Shown one piece after another: positions 1-7,829 of a DNA stretch of 64,000 nucleotides (position 1 is the first letter of the stretch; each line of letters starts with the position of its first letter). The stretch covers positions 1,550,001 to 1,614,000 of the forward strand of contig NZ_CP071795.1 of the NCBI RefSeq assembly GCF_017498485.1, given 5' to 3'. Source of the DNA: Polaribacter batillariae (GTDB lineage: Bacteria > Bacteroidota > Bacteroidia > Flavobacteriales > Flavobacteriaceae). The notes under the pieces are model-generated. The model saw nothing but the letters and a program-made list of their open reading frames with translations, was not told the DNA's origin and did not search any database. Made by a program: the position numbers and the translations under genes.

Positions 1-102
1 ACTATCCATAACTCCAGAAACAGGCACTCCATTTGAGGCAAAACCTACTCTACCTTTATCTTGAATTGAAGTATAAAAACCGGGTTTTAAAACGCTAACC
101 AT
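1..102 (-). CDS. pxpC: 5-oxoprolinase subunit C, N-terminal part (cut by window start)
   Basis: Only the first 34 codons are inside the window. The ATG is at 102-100 and the translated start (MVSVLKPGFYTSIQDKGRVG) is the typical N-terminus of the biotin-dependent carboxyltransferase-like family (KipA/PxpC). PxpC works with PxpA and PxpB to open 5-oxoproline to glutamate with ATP. It overlaps the pxpB stop by 8 bases and follows pxpB and pxpA on the same strand, so the call rests on both sequence and operon. The remainder lies left of the window. Confidence 0.85.
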   Translation of the reverse strand, partial: MVSVLKPGFYTSIQDKGRVGFASNGVPVSGVMDS

Positions 103-826
103 TCAACAAAGTTTTAGAGATTATATAATTATTTTTTAAAACTTCTTTTTCAGTTTGATAAAATTCTTCTAAAGAAATCGCTTTGAATTTTATTTGATCT
201 CCCGATTTTGCGAAACACAGATTTTCGTTTTTTATGTCGAAAAAATGTATGGGTGTTTTGCCAACAATATGCCAACCTCCAGCAGATTCTTGCGGATAAA
301 CACCTGTTTGTTTTCCGCCAATTGCGAGGGCTCCTTTTGGTACTTTTAACCTTGGATTTGGTTTTCTATCGAAATGTAATTGTTTATCTAAGCCTCCTAA
401 ATATAAAAAACCTGGTAAAAAACCGATAAAGAAAACTGTGTATGTTTTTTTTGAATGAATTTTAATAATTTCTTCGACAGATAAGTTCGATTTTTCTGAA
501 ATTTCTTCCAAATCAATCCCAAATTCTAAATCGTAACAAACTGGAATTTCCCAAAGAATTTTTTCTACTTTGTTGAGTTTAAAATCTTGTTTGTAAATTA
601 ATTTTAAGCTTTCAACTTCATTACAATAATTGCCAATTTCGTTTTTATACTTTAAAGTTAAAGAATTGTAACCAATTATAAAATCTGTAATTAATGTCGC
701 TTTTTCTTTTTTAATTTTCTCTTTAAAAAGAATGATATCGTTTAAGATTTCTTTACTAATAATGGCTTGCCATTCTATTAAAATAGCAGCATTTCCAAAG
801 GGCTTGTATGTTGTTTTTTTATGCAA
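95..826 (-). CDS. pxpB: 5-oxoprolinase subunit PxpB (KipI family)
   Basis: A 243-residue KipI/PxpB-family (allophanate hydrolase subunit 1-like) protein. The diagnostic central stretch is visible: GFLPGFLYLGGL, then PNPRLKVPKGALAIGGKQ and GVYPQESAGGWHIVGKTP. It forms the ATP-dependent 5-oxoprolinase with PxpA and PxpC in the cytosol. The only sensible start is a TTG at 826-824, because no ATG follows before the conserved N-terminal KPFGNAAILIE; this TTG lies inside the last codons of pxpA (8-base overlap), which suggests translational coupling. In Bacillus the same family (KipI/KipA) was first described as a sporulation kinase inhibitor; 5-oxoproline metabolism is the general role. Confidence 0.9.
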   Translation of the reverse strand: MHKKTTYKPFGNAAILIEWQAIISKEILNDIILFKEKIKKEKATLITDFIIGYNSLTLKYKNEIGNYCNEVESLKLIYKQDFKLNKVEKILWEIPVCYDLEFGIDLEEISEKSNLSVEEIIKIHSKKTYTVFFIGFLPGFLYLGGLDKQLHFDRKPNPRLKVPKGALAIGGKQTGVYPQESAGGWHIVGKTPIHFFDIKNENLCFAKSGDQIKFKAISLEEFYQTEKEVLKNNYIISKTLLNG

Positions 827-1553
827 CTTTAATTTCGTGTTCTTGTAGTTTTTTAGATACGTATTCTAATATCGAAACTGCTTTTTCGTTATCTCCGTGA
901 ATACAAAAAGTATCTGCTTTTATGGTTTTTAATTCTCCTGAAATGGTTTTTACGCTTCCTTTACACATTAACAAAACATGGCTTAAAACGTCTTTAACAT
1001 CGGTAATTAAAGCATTTTCTTTGTTTCTCGATACCAAAGTTAAATCGTTGTTGTAATTTCTATCTGCAAAAACTTCGTACTTTATTTTAATATTTTTTTT
1101 AATCGCTAATTTTTCGATTACTGAATTATATGGAACGTATAAAAAAATGTCTTTTGTATATTTTCCGATAGATTTTAAAAAAGTTTCTGCAAAATTTTTA
1201 TCGACAGCAATTAAATTATACAAAGCTCCATGAGGTTTTATATGGTGTAGTTTTTCAGCAACCAAACTCAATCTATTGGTAAATAATGCTAACTGATTTT
1301 CGATACTTTTTTGGAGTTTTTGATGAGAAATATGCATCGACTTTCTTCCGAAGTTTTCTTTGTCTGGAAAAGAAGGGTGCGCACCTATAAACACCTTATT
1401 TTCAACTGCTAACTGTATGGTTTTATCAATCGTTTCAGCATTTCCAAAATGGCCTCCGCAAGCAATATTACAAGAAGAAATGTATGGCATTAACAAATGC
1501 TCGTTTTTTATTCCTTCTCCAACATCACAATTAATATCGATGGTATTTTTCAT
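819..1553 (-). CDS. pxpA: 5-oxoprolinase subunit PxpA (LamB/YcsF family)
   Basis: 244 residues, the usual length for LamB/YcsF proteins. Motifs seen: N-terminal INCDVGEG, NIACGGHFGN near residue 30, GAHPSFPDKENFGR near 57 and HIKPHGALYN near 105. This is the subunit of the ATP-dependent 5-oxoprolinase that likely binds 5-oxoproline. It is first of the tight pxpA-pxpB-pxpC set, and is 80 bases downstream of the NRAMP-like gene on the same strand, the same partnership as ycsF-ycsG in Bacillus subtilis. The ATG at 1553-1551 matches the family N-terminus. Confidence 0.92.
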   Translation of the reverse strand: MKNTIDINCDVGEGIKNEHLLMPYISSCNIACGGHFGNAETIDKTIQLAVENKVFIGAHPSFPDKENFGRKSMHISHQKLQKSIENQLALFTNRLSLVAEKLHHIKPHGALYNLIAVDKNFAETFLKSIGKYTKDIFLYVPYNSVIEKLAIKKNIKIKYEVFADRNYNNDLTLVSRNKENALITDVKDVLSHVLLMCKGSVKTISGELKTIKADTFCIHGDNEKAVSILEYVSKKLQEHEIKVA

Positions 1554-1633
1554 TTTAAATTTATAGCAAGTTGTTCTATTAATTTATGTATTAAAAATAT
1601 TGTTTTAATTTTTGATGCCTTTCAATGAAAGTT

Positions 1634-2860
1634 TTATATAAAATTAAATACTTTTAAAATTCCTTTTGCTCCTAAAAAAATGGTAATTGCTACAATTACA
1701 AAACCTAAAATATTCTGTGTTTTAGAATTTGTAAACTTGCCTAAAACAGTGTTCTTATTCATTATCCATAGTAAAATTCCTGCTATTATTGGCAATAGCA
1801 TTCCGTTTGCAACTTGGGCAAATTTTATAATATCTATTGGTTTTATTCCTATGGAAGAAAAAACAACTCCTAAAACCAAAATAATTATCCAAACACTTTT
1901 AAATTTTTTAGATTTTAAACCTCCTCTCCAACCCAAACAGCCTTTTGCGACATAGGCAGCTGCTAAAGGCGCTGTAATTGCAGATGTTATTCCTGCAGCA
2001 AACAACCCCAAAGCCAAGAAATACTTTGCAAATTCGCCATACAAAGGTGCCAAACCTTTGGCCAAATCTGCTGCATTGGTAATTTCTCCAAAAGGAATGG
2101 CTGCTGCAGAAACAATAATCGCCATCGAAACCAAGCCTCCTAAAATTATAGAAACAATTGTATCTTTTCTTGCCAATTTTAAATCTTCTTTTTTATTCCA
2201 CCTTTCTTTTACCAAAGAAGCATGTAAAAATAAATTGTAAGGCACAACAGTTGTACCTATTAAACCAATAACTGTTAATAGACTTTTCTCTGGAAACCTC
2301 GGAATAAAAAGTCCTTTTAAGATTTCTAAAATATTAGGTTTGGTAACGATTGCTGTAATTAAAAAGGAAACACTCATTACTAACACAAGTGCTACCAAAG
2401 CTTTTTCTAAAAATTTATAATTTCCAATATATAAAAGTACAAATGCAATACTACCAATTACAAAACTTATTATATTGATAGTAATATCGCCAATATTAAA
2501 AGTTGATTTCCCAAAAATGGTTTCCAAACCTAAAATGCCACCACTAATATTTCCAGCTTCGTAAGAAGCGTTTCCAACAACAATTGCAGCTAAAATTAAC
2601 AGCGTTACAAAGTGTTTTAAAAACGGAATTTTAATTTCTTCTCTAATGACTTCAGACAAGCCTTTTTGAGAAATAATACCCAATCTTGCAGCCATTTCTT
2701 GTAAAACAATGGTGGCAATCATAGAAAGCAACATTGCCCACAATAAATTAAAACCAAAATTTACACCTGCTAATGTACAAACTGTAACCGTTCCTGGACC
2801 AATAAAAGCAGCTGCAACTAATGTTCCTGGACCTATGTTTTGAAACCAATTTTTTATCAT
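1634..2860 (-). CDS. NRAMP-family transporter, pxp-associated, metal motifs altered
   Basis: A 408-residue integral membrane protein with about 11 hydrophobic segments and the NRAMP fold pattern. In ordinary NRAMP metal importers helix 1 carries DPGN and helix 6 carries MPHN; here the same places read GPGT (residues 21-24) and VPYN (206-209), so the metal-coordinating Asp and Met are missing. It precedes pxpA on the same strand. NRAMP-like YcsG is associated with 5-oxoprolinase genes in other bacteria, so I infer a transporter for 5-oxoproline or a related substrate and not Mn/Fe; this is unproved. The ATG at 2860 follows the pckA terminator, so the transcript starts in the 90-base gap. Confidence 0.8.
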   Translation of the reverse strand: MIKNWFQNIGPGTLVAAAFIGPGTVTVCTLAGVNFGFNLLWAMLLSMIATIVLQEMAARLGIISQKGLSEVIREEIKIPFLKHFVTLLILAAIVVGNASYEAGNISGGILGLETIFGKSTFNIGDITINIISFVIGSIAFVLLYIGNYKFLEKALVALVLVMSVSFLITAIVTKPNILEILKGLFIPRFPEKSLLTVIGLIGTTVVPYNLFLHASLVKERWNKKEDLKLARKDTIVSIILGGLVSMAIIVSAAAIPFGEITNAADLAKGLAPLYGEFAKYFLALGLFAAGITSAITAPLAAAYVAKGCLGWRGGLKSKKFKSVWIIILVLGVVFSSIGIKPIDIIKFAQVANGMLLPIIAGILLWIMNKNTVLGKFTNSKTQNILGFVIVAITIFLGAKGILKVFNFI

Positions 2861-2890
2861 AAATTATAATGTTGGTTAAAGATACTTCTA

Positions 2891-2920
2891 AAAATAAAAA
2901 AACACCTCAAATTTGAGGTG
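2891..2920 (-). terminator. Rho-independent terminator of pckA
   Basis: On the minus strand a perfect 9-bp stem (CACCTCAAA/TTTGAGGTG, 2903-2920) is followed by a T-rich run. It lies 30 bases after the pckA stop and separates pckA from the NRAMP-pxp operon. Confidence 0.85.
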
Positions 2921-2950
2921 CTTTCTTGAAGTAAAATTTAAAAATTCATC

Positions 2951-4561
2951 TTAAAAAGCATAACGTTGGGGACCTCCTCTTCGAATATCTTCGCTTGCGA
3001 TATCTTCAAATTGCTTAAAATTATGCCTAAAAGCATTCGATAATTTAAACGCAGTTTTATAGTACGCTTCATCATCATTCCACGTAGCTCTAGGGCTTAA
3101 TAATTCTGTTGGAACTCCTGGGCAAGTTCTTGGTTGTGCCACTCCAAACACAGAGTGTATATGGTAATCTTCGTATGTATAACTTCCTAAGTCGCCATTT
3201 AAAACAGCAGCAATCATTGCTCGTGTATATTTTAGTGGCATTCTTCTACCCACTCCATATTGGCCACCAGACCAACCTGTATTTATCAACCAAACATTTA
3301 CACCAGCATCTTTCATTTTTTTACTTAACATTTCTGCATATCTTGTAGGGTGTAAAGGCATAAAAGGTGCACCAAAACACGCAGAAAAACTTGGTGTTGG
3401 TTCTGTAACTCCTGCCTCTGTTCCTGCTACTTTTGCTGTATAACCAGATATAAAATGGTATGCTGCTTGATTTGGCGTTAATTTAGAAATTGGAGGCAAA
3501 ACTCCAAATGCATCTGCCGTTAAAAAAAATATATTCTTCGGGTTTTTACCAATGGATGGTTGTTGAATATTATCTATATGATAAATTGGGTAACTAACTC
3601 TTGTGTTTTGTGTAATGGAAGTATCTGCAAAGTCGATTACTCCATTTGCATCCATAACAACATTTTCTAGAATTGCTCCTTTCTTAATGGCTCCAAAAAT
3701 TTCTGGTTCTTGTTCTTGCGATAAATTAATCACTTTTGCATAACAACCTCCTTCAAAATTAAAAACGGTATTTTCTGCAGTCCAGCCATGCTCGTCATCA
3801 CCAATTAAACTTCTATTGGGGTCTGTAGAAAGTGTTGTTTTTCCAGTTCCAGATAATCCGAAAAAAATAGCAGTATCTCCATCTTTACCAACATTGGCAG
3901 AACAATGCATGGGTAACGTATTTTTAAATACTGGAAGTATAAAGTTTAAGGCCGAAAATATTCCTTTTTTAATTTCTCCAGTATAACCTGTTCCGCCAAT
4001 TAAAGCGATTTTCTTTGTAAAATTTAAGATTGCAAAATTGTGTTGGCGAGTGCCATCTACTTCTGGATCTGCCATAAATCCAGGGGCGTTTATCACAGTC
4101 CATTCTGGAGAAAACTCTTTTAATTCTTCGGCAGTTGGTCGCAAAAACATATTGTAAGCAAACATGTTACTCCAAGGAAATTCGTTTACAACTCTAATGT
4201 TTAATTTGTAATTTTTATCTGCACAAGCGTAAGAATCTCTTACAAAAACTTCTTTTCCAGATAAATAATTAGTTACTTTATCGTAAAGTGCGTCGAACTT
4301 ATTAGAATCGAAAGGAAGATTAATGTTACTCCACCAAACTTCATCTTTTGTAATGTTGTCTTTTACAATAAAACGATCTTTGGGAGAACGTCCTGTAAAC
4401 TCACCTGTGTTTACGGCAATTGCTCCTAAAGAAGATTCTACTCCTTGGTTTTTTTTTAAAGTTTCATTATGTAATTCGTCTGAAGATAGTTGGTAACGAA
4501 TTGTTGCGTTTTTGATTCCTAGATGATTTAACGAAATCGATTTCGTATTTGTATCTACCAT
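2951..4561 (-). CDS. pckA: Phosphoenolpyruvate carboxykinase (ATP)
   Basis: 536 residues when started at the ATG 4561-4559 (MVDTNTKSISLNHLGI). A longer reading from a TTG at 4594 is unlikely because that TTG sits in the -7 promoter box. It converts oxaloacetate plus ATP to PEP, CO2 and ADP for gluconeogenesis. Visible motifs are the kinase P-loop GLSGTGKT (residues 235-242, K241), the PEPCK stretch NTGEFTGRSPKDRF near the N-terminus, GDDEHGW after the P-loop, and AYHFISGYTAKVAGTE. Length and motifs fit the ATP-dependent class. It is monocistronic, with its own promoter and terminator. Confidence 0.97.
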   Translation of the reverse strand: MVDTNTKSISLNHLGIKNATIRYQLSSDELHNETLKKNQGVESSLGAIAVNTGEFTGRSPKDRFIVKDNITKDEVWWSNINLPFDSNKFDALYDKVTNYLSGKEVFVRDSYACADKNYKLNIRVVNEFPWSNMFAYNMFLRPTAEELKEFSPEWTVINAPGFMADPEVDGTRQHNFAILNFTKKIALIGGTGYTGEIKKGIFSALNFILPVFKNTLPMHCSANVGKDGDTAIFFGLSGTGKTTLSTDPNRSLIGDDEHGWTAENTVFNFEGGCYAKVINLSQEQEPEIFGAIKKGAILENVVMDANGVIDFADTSITQNTRVSYPIYHIDNIQQPSIGKNPKNIFFLTADAFGVLPPISKLTPNQAAYHFISGYTAKVAGTEAGVTEPTPSFSACFGAPFMPLHPTRYAEMLSKKMKDAGVNVWLINTGWSGGQYGVGRRMPLKYTRAMIAAVLNGDLGSYTYEDYHIHSVFGVAQPRTCPGVPTELLSPRATWNDDEAYYKTAFKLSNAFRHNFKQFEDIASEDIRRGGPQRYAF

Positions 4562-4591
4562 ATCAATATATTTTTGTTTTTTTGTGTATTG

Positions 4592-4599
4592 CAAAATTA
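4592..4599 (-). promoter_or_regulatory. Bacteroidota-type -7 box for pckA
   Basis: On the minus strand TAATTTTG matches the Bacteroidota TAnnTTTG consensus perfectly and lies about 30 bases upstream of the pckA ATG. No convincing TTG at -33 was seen. Confidence 0.5.
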
Positions 4600-4647
4600 A
4601 GCAATATTTTAAAACGGACTTCTATTTAGATAAAAATTATTATTATT

Positions 4648-5028
4648 TTATCTATTTCTTATTTTTTTTGAGAATATAATAATCATGGCAATCCAACCTA
4701 CGATTAGAAAAAGACCTCCTAAAGGGGTAACAAACCAAATAGATTTTGCAGAAATAGCTGTTAGCTGAATTGCATAAATAGAACCCGAAAAAAGAAGAAT
4801 TCCTATAAAAAATAAATAACTAATTGTATTTTTTTGTTTTGCTGAAAATCCTGCATACATATTTACAATTAACAACACAATTACATGATACATTTGGTAA
4901 CGAACCGCCGTTTCGAAACTCGATAATTGCGCTACTGTAAGCGTTTCTTTTAAAGCATGCGCGCCAAAAGCCCCTAAAATAATCGCTAACATTCCTAAAA
5001 AACAAGTGATAATAATATTTTTAAACAT
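4648..5028 (-). CDS. DUF423 family small membrane protein
   Basis: 126 residues with four hydrophobic segments. The N-terminal LGAFGAHALKETL and the following FETAVRYQMYHVIVLL are the hallmark of DUF423 (YwdK/YgdD-like) proteins, whose function is not established. It is a short single gene upstream of pckA on the same strand and divergent from the saccharopine dehydrogenase-like gene at 5102. The ATG is at 5028. Confidence 0.85.
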   Translation of the reverse strand: MFKNIIITCFLGMLAIILGAFGAHALKETLTVAQLSSFETAVRYQMYHVIVLLIVNMYAGFSAKQKNTISYLFFIGILLFSGSIYAIQLTAISAKSIWFVTPLGGLFLIVGWIAMIIIFSKKIRNR

Positions 5029-5040
5029 TTTTAATGGTTT

Positions 5041-5072
5041 TTGTTAAATTTTAAACAATTAATGTATCTTCG
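5041..5072 (+). promoter_or_regulatory. Possible promoter for the saccharopine dehydrogenase-like gene
   Basis: TTG (5041-5043), a 21-base spacer and TATCTTCG (5065-5072, 7 of the 8-base TAnnTTTG pattern fit except one T) precede the ATG at 5102. This resembles the Bacteroidota -33/-7 arrangement. Confidence 0.4.
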
Positions 5073-5101
5073 TAATTACACAAAAATACATCTTTTCGTT
5101 T

Positions 5102-6469
5102 ATGAAAAACATATTAATAATTGGCGCAGGAAAATCGAGTGCAGCTTTAATAAAATATCTTTTAGATAATTCTGAAAAAGAAAATTTGTTTTTAACTATT
5201 GGAGATATTTCAATAGAAAATGCAAACAAATTAATCAATCATCATAAAAACGCGACTGCTATTGTTTTTGATGTTTTTGATAAAAATCAGCGTACAAAAG
5301 AAATTCAAAAAGCAGATATTGTCGTTTCTATGTTGCCTGCAAGATTTCATATTGAAGTTGCCAAAGATTGCTTAAAATTTAGTAAAAACATGGTTACTGC
5401 TTCTTATGTTTCTAATGAAATGAAAGCACTGGATACTCAAGTAAAAGAAAAAAAATTGGTTTTTATGAACGAAATTGGTGTAGATCCAGGTTTAGACCAT
5501 ATGAGTGCCATGAAAATAATTGATAGAATTCGAGAAAACAACGCCAAAATGTTACTATTCGAATCTTTTACAGGGGGTTTGGTTGCTCCAGAAAGCGACA
5601 ACAATTTATGGAATTATAAATTTACGTGGAATCCAAGAAATGTGGTTTTAGCAGGGCAAGGTGGAGCTGCAATGTTTATACAAGAAGGCACTTACAAATA
5701 CATTCCGTATCATAAATTATTTAGAAGAACCGAATTTTTAAAAATAAATAACGCAAAATTTGAAGCATATGCCAACAGAGATTCTTTAAAATATAGAAAC
5801 GCTTATGGTTTAGAAAAAATACCAACCATGTACAGAGGAACGATTAGAAAAGTGGGCTTTTCTAGAGCTTGGAATATTTTTGTGCAGTTAGGCATGACAG
5901 ACGATTCTTACACAATTGAAGGTTCTGAAAACATGAGTTACAGAGATTTTGTAAATTTATTTTTAGCCTATTCTCCTTCAGATTCTGTGGAATTAAAACT
6001 ACGTTCTTATTTAAAAATAGACCAAGACGATGTGATGTGGGAAAAATTATTAGAATTAGATCTTTTTAACCCGAATAAAAAAATAGGTGTTAAAAATGCC
6101 ACGCCTGCAAAAATGCTACAACGAATTTTAGAAGATTCTTGGACCCTACAGCAAAACGATAAAGATATGATTGTAATGCAACATTTGTTTGGTTACGAAA
6201 TTAATGGAGAAAAAAAACAAATGGAAAGTAATTTAGTTGTTCTCGGAGAAAACCAAACATATACAGCAATGGCTAAAACTGTAGGTTTACCTCTTGCCAT
6301 TGCAACTTTAAAAATATTAAAAGAAGAAATTAAAACTCCTGGAGTTCAAATTCCGATTTCCAAAGAAGTTTATATACCCATTTTAAAGGAATTAGAAGCA
6401 TATGGAATTCAATTTACGGAAAGAGAAGTTCCTTATTTAGGATATAACCCGAACCATGTAATTGGGTAA
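5102..6469 (+). CDS. Saccharopine dehydrogenase family protein
   Basis: 455 residues with an N-terminal Rossmann motif (IIGAGKSSAALIKYLL, residues 5-20) and the family sequence NEIGVDPGLDHM near residue 130, followed by a C-terminal saccharopine dehydrogenase domain. Members use NAD(P) to interconvert saccharopine with lysine or glutamate semialdehyde; Flavobacteria usually carry one copy, probably for lysine catabolism, but the exact reaction and direction cannot be read from sequence. It stands alone on the plus strand between two minus-strand genes. Confidence 0.85.
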   Translation: MKNILIIGAGKSSAALIKYLLDNSEKENLFLTIGDISIENANKLINHHKNATAIVFDVFDKNQRTKEIQKADIVVSMLPARFHIEVAKDCLKFSKNMVTASYVSNEMKALDTQVKEKKLVFMNEIGVDPGLDHMSAMKIIDRIRENNAKMLLFESFTGGLVAPESDNNLWNYKFTWNPRNVVLAGQGGAAMFIQEGTYKYIPYHKLFRRTEFLKINNAKFEAYANRDSLKYRNAYGLEKIPTMYRGTIRKVGFSRAWNIFVQLGMTDDSYTIEGSENMSYRDFVNLFLAYSPSDSVELKLRSYLKIDQDDVMWEKLLELDLFNPNKKIGVKNATPAKMLQRILEDSWTLQQNDKDMIVMQHLFGYEINGEKKQMESNLVVLGENQTYTAMAKTVGLPLAIATLKILKEEIKTPGVQIPISKEVYIPILKELEAYGIQFTEREVPYLGYNPNHVIG

Positions 6470-6511
6470 ATCTCAAAAGACTTTTTAGGTTTTTGGTGGT
6501 TCTGGGAAAAC

Positions 6512-7234
6512 CTACATTTTCAAATAAAAATCTTTTACCAAACTTATATAATCTGCTGTGTATTGGTGGCGCCCAATTTCAATAACTAAATGTGTTTCTT
6601 TTCGTTCTTTTTTCTGAAAAGAAAACTCTAACAAACTTCTTTTAATTTCTGATGTTTCATTCCCTTGAACTCGACAAACTCTACTCAAAAATAAGTGATT
6701 TTCGTTTGCTAAATCGATAAAACGCTTCTCTTCCTTAAAAGGGATAATTGTTGAAAAAATTCCGTTTTTCGATAAAATTTTTGCAACTCTACTCACTAAT
6801 TCTTCAAAAGATAAAGAAGAAGTAAAACGTGCTTTATTTCTGGCGTCGTTTTCAGTTTCAAAATCATCGTTGTAAAAAGGCGGATTTGTAACAATTAAAT
6901 CATACGTTTCTTCTTCCTCGTAAATTTCATTAGCAAATTCTTGAAAAGTTGCATGGTAACAATACAATCTGTCACCCCAATCTGAATTTTCAAAATTCTC
7001 TACAGTTTGTTCGTAAGCATTTTCATCAACTTCAACAGCATCAATTGTCATTGCGTCTGAACGTTGTGCGATCATTAAAGAAATTACTCCTGTACCAGAA
7101 CCAACATCTAAAATGGTGTTTAAATTATTATCAACAGTACACCAAGCACCTAATAAAACAGCATCTGTACCAATTTTCATGGCAGTTTTATCTTGATTGA
7201 TTGTAAATTGTTTAAACTGGAAAGGTTTCCCCAA
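6512..7234 (-). CDS. trmN6: tRNA1(Val) (adenine(37)-N6)-methyltransferase
   Basis: 240 residues. Motifs: SAM-binding LDVGSGTGVISLMIAQR near residues 42-58 and the N6-adenine catalytic tetrad NPPF in LIVTNPPFYNDDF. The N-terminal QFKQFTINQD...AMKIGTDAVLLGAW is characteristic of TrmN6/YfiC. It methylates A37 of tRNA-Val. The start appears to be a TTG at 7234; the next Met would remove the conserved N-terminus. It is on the same strand as tRNA-Ser-rimM-rpsP at 45.6 kb and may originally have been their neighbour, before the island between them arrived (inference). Confidence 0.9.
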   Translation of the reverse strand: MGKPFQFKQFTINQDKTAMKIGTDAVLLGAWCTVDNNLNTILDVGSGTGVISLMIAQRSDAMTIDAVEVDENAYEQTVENFENSDWGDRLYCYHATFQEFANEIYEEEETYDLIVTNPPFYNDDFETENDARNKARFTSSLSFEELVSRVAKILSKNGIFSTIIPFKEEKRFIDLANENHLFLSRVCRVQGNETSEIKRSLLEFSFQKKERKETHLVIEIGRHQYTADYISLVKDFYLKM

Positions 7235-7256
7235 AATTAAATTTTATATTGAATAA

Positions 7257-7283
7257 AAAATTCTGCGAAAAACACAGAATTTT
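7257..7283 (-). terminator. Hairpin terminator upstream of trmN6
   Basis: Stem AAAATTCTG (7257-7265) pairs with CAGAATTTT (7275-7283); on the minus strand a T-rich tail follows. It stops minus-strand transcription arriving from the right. It is well placed to have been the original terminator of tRNA-Ser before the island was inserted. Confidence 0.6.
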
Positions 7284-7310
7284 CTCAAAGTTTAAATCTT
7301 AAACTTGTTT

Positions 7311-7323
7311 GCAGAGAGGAAGG
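7311..7323. repeat. Left attachment-site candidate (copy of tRNA-Ser 3' end)
   Basis: GCAGAGAGGAAGG is identical and in the same orientation to 45591-45603, which is the 3' end of tRNA-Ser(GGA). Sequence diverges immediately after the 13 bases. It sits just outside the left end of the accessory block, as expected for attL. Confidence 0.6.
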
Positions 7324-7409
7324 AACTAACACTACTCTCGAGAACTCTCTGTTTATATGCGTTTACAAATATAAGAATTTATACTGACCCCTAATTAGTC
7401 CCTTACAAT

Positions 7410-7607
7410 TTAATCTTTTATATACTCATTTACTATATCTACATGAATACCAGAGTAATCAGAAAACTCATCGACAGTTACGAATTGATGAGGTTCTTTA
7501 TCTAAAAAGTTTTTAATATCATTCAGTAGCTTACGCCCATACCTTTCACTACGCCCTGTGATGCGCTGAATATCTTTTGGATATATACAAGCTCTTTTTT
7601 GATTCAT
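7410..7607 (-). CDS. Small HTH-like protein of accessory cassette
   Basis: 65 residues, ATG at 7607. The N-terminal half (YPKDIQRITGRSERYGRKLL) looks like a helix-turn-helix and the C-terminal half repeats a second small helical unit (FVTVDEFSDYSGI). I do not recognise a named family, but similar short proteins accompany accessory cassettes in Flavobacteria. It is divergent from the 251-aa gene at 7830, with a hairpin-rich 222-base gap between, so it may regulate that cassette. The function is inferred. Confidence 0.6.
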   Translation of the reverse strand: MNQKRACIYPKDIQRITGRSERYGRKLLNDIKNFLDKEPHQFVTVDEFSDYSGIHVDIVNEYIKD

Positions 7608-7673
7608 AATGCTTTATCTATGCTTTATCTATACTTAAAACAGACTTAATTATTTTATGATGTTGTGGATAAT

Positions 7674-7758
7674 GTGTTGTTAAAATGTTGACAACACGAT
7701 AGTGTTATCAATATTTTAATAACGTTTTTGGTGTTTTCGGAAAGAACATCCAAAAACG
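7674..7758. other. Hairpins between the divergent HTH gene and the cassette
   Basis: Two good inverted repeats lie in 85 bases: GTGTTGT/ACAACAC (7674-7697) and a strong one at 7723-7758 (CGTTTTTGG/CCAAAAACG extended by TGTT/AACA past a one-base bulge, loop TTCGGAAAG). A weaker GTTAT/ATAAC lies between. They could be operators, a leader RNA structure or a recombination site; none has a poly-T tail, so they are not ordinary terminators. Confidence 0.5.
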
Positions 7759-7829
7759 GAATTTAATTTTTCATTGACTGCCATAAAGTTACGTGATTTG
7801 GAATATTAATCACAAAAAAAGTAAAAATT

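Noticed and set aside
4562..4594. Longer PEPCK N-terminus from a TTG
   Set aside because: The TTG lies in the -7 promoter box and the ATG at 4561 gives the usual family start and length.
7312..7351. A tRNA pseudogene or terminator (CAGAGAG/CTCTCTG stem) at the left repeat
   Set aside because: Only the 13-base tRNA 3' end matches; no D-arm, anticodon or T-arm is present, and there is no T tail. Attachment site is the simpler reading.
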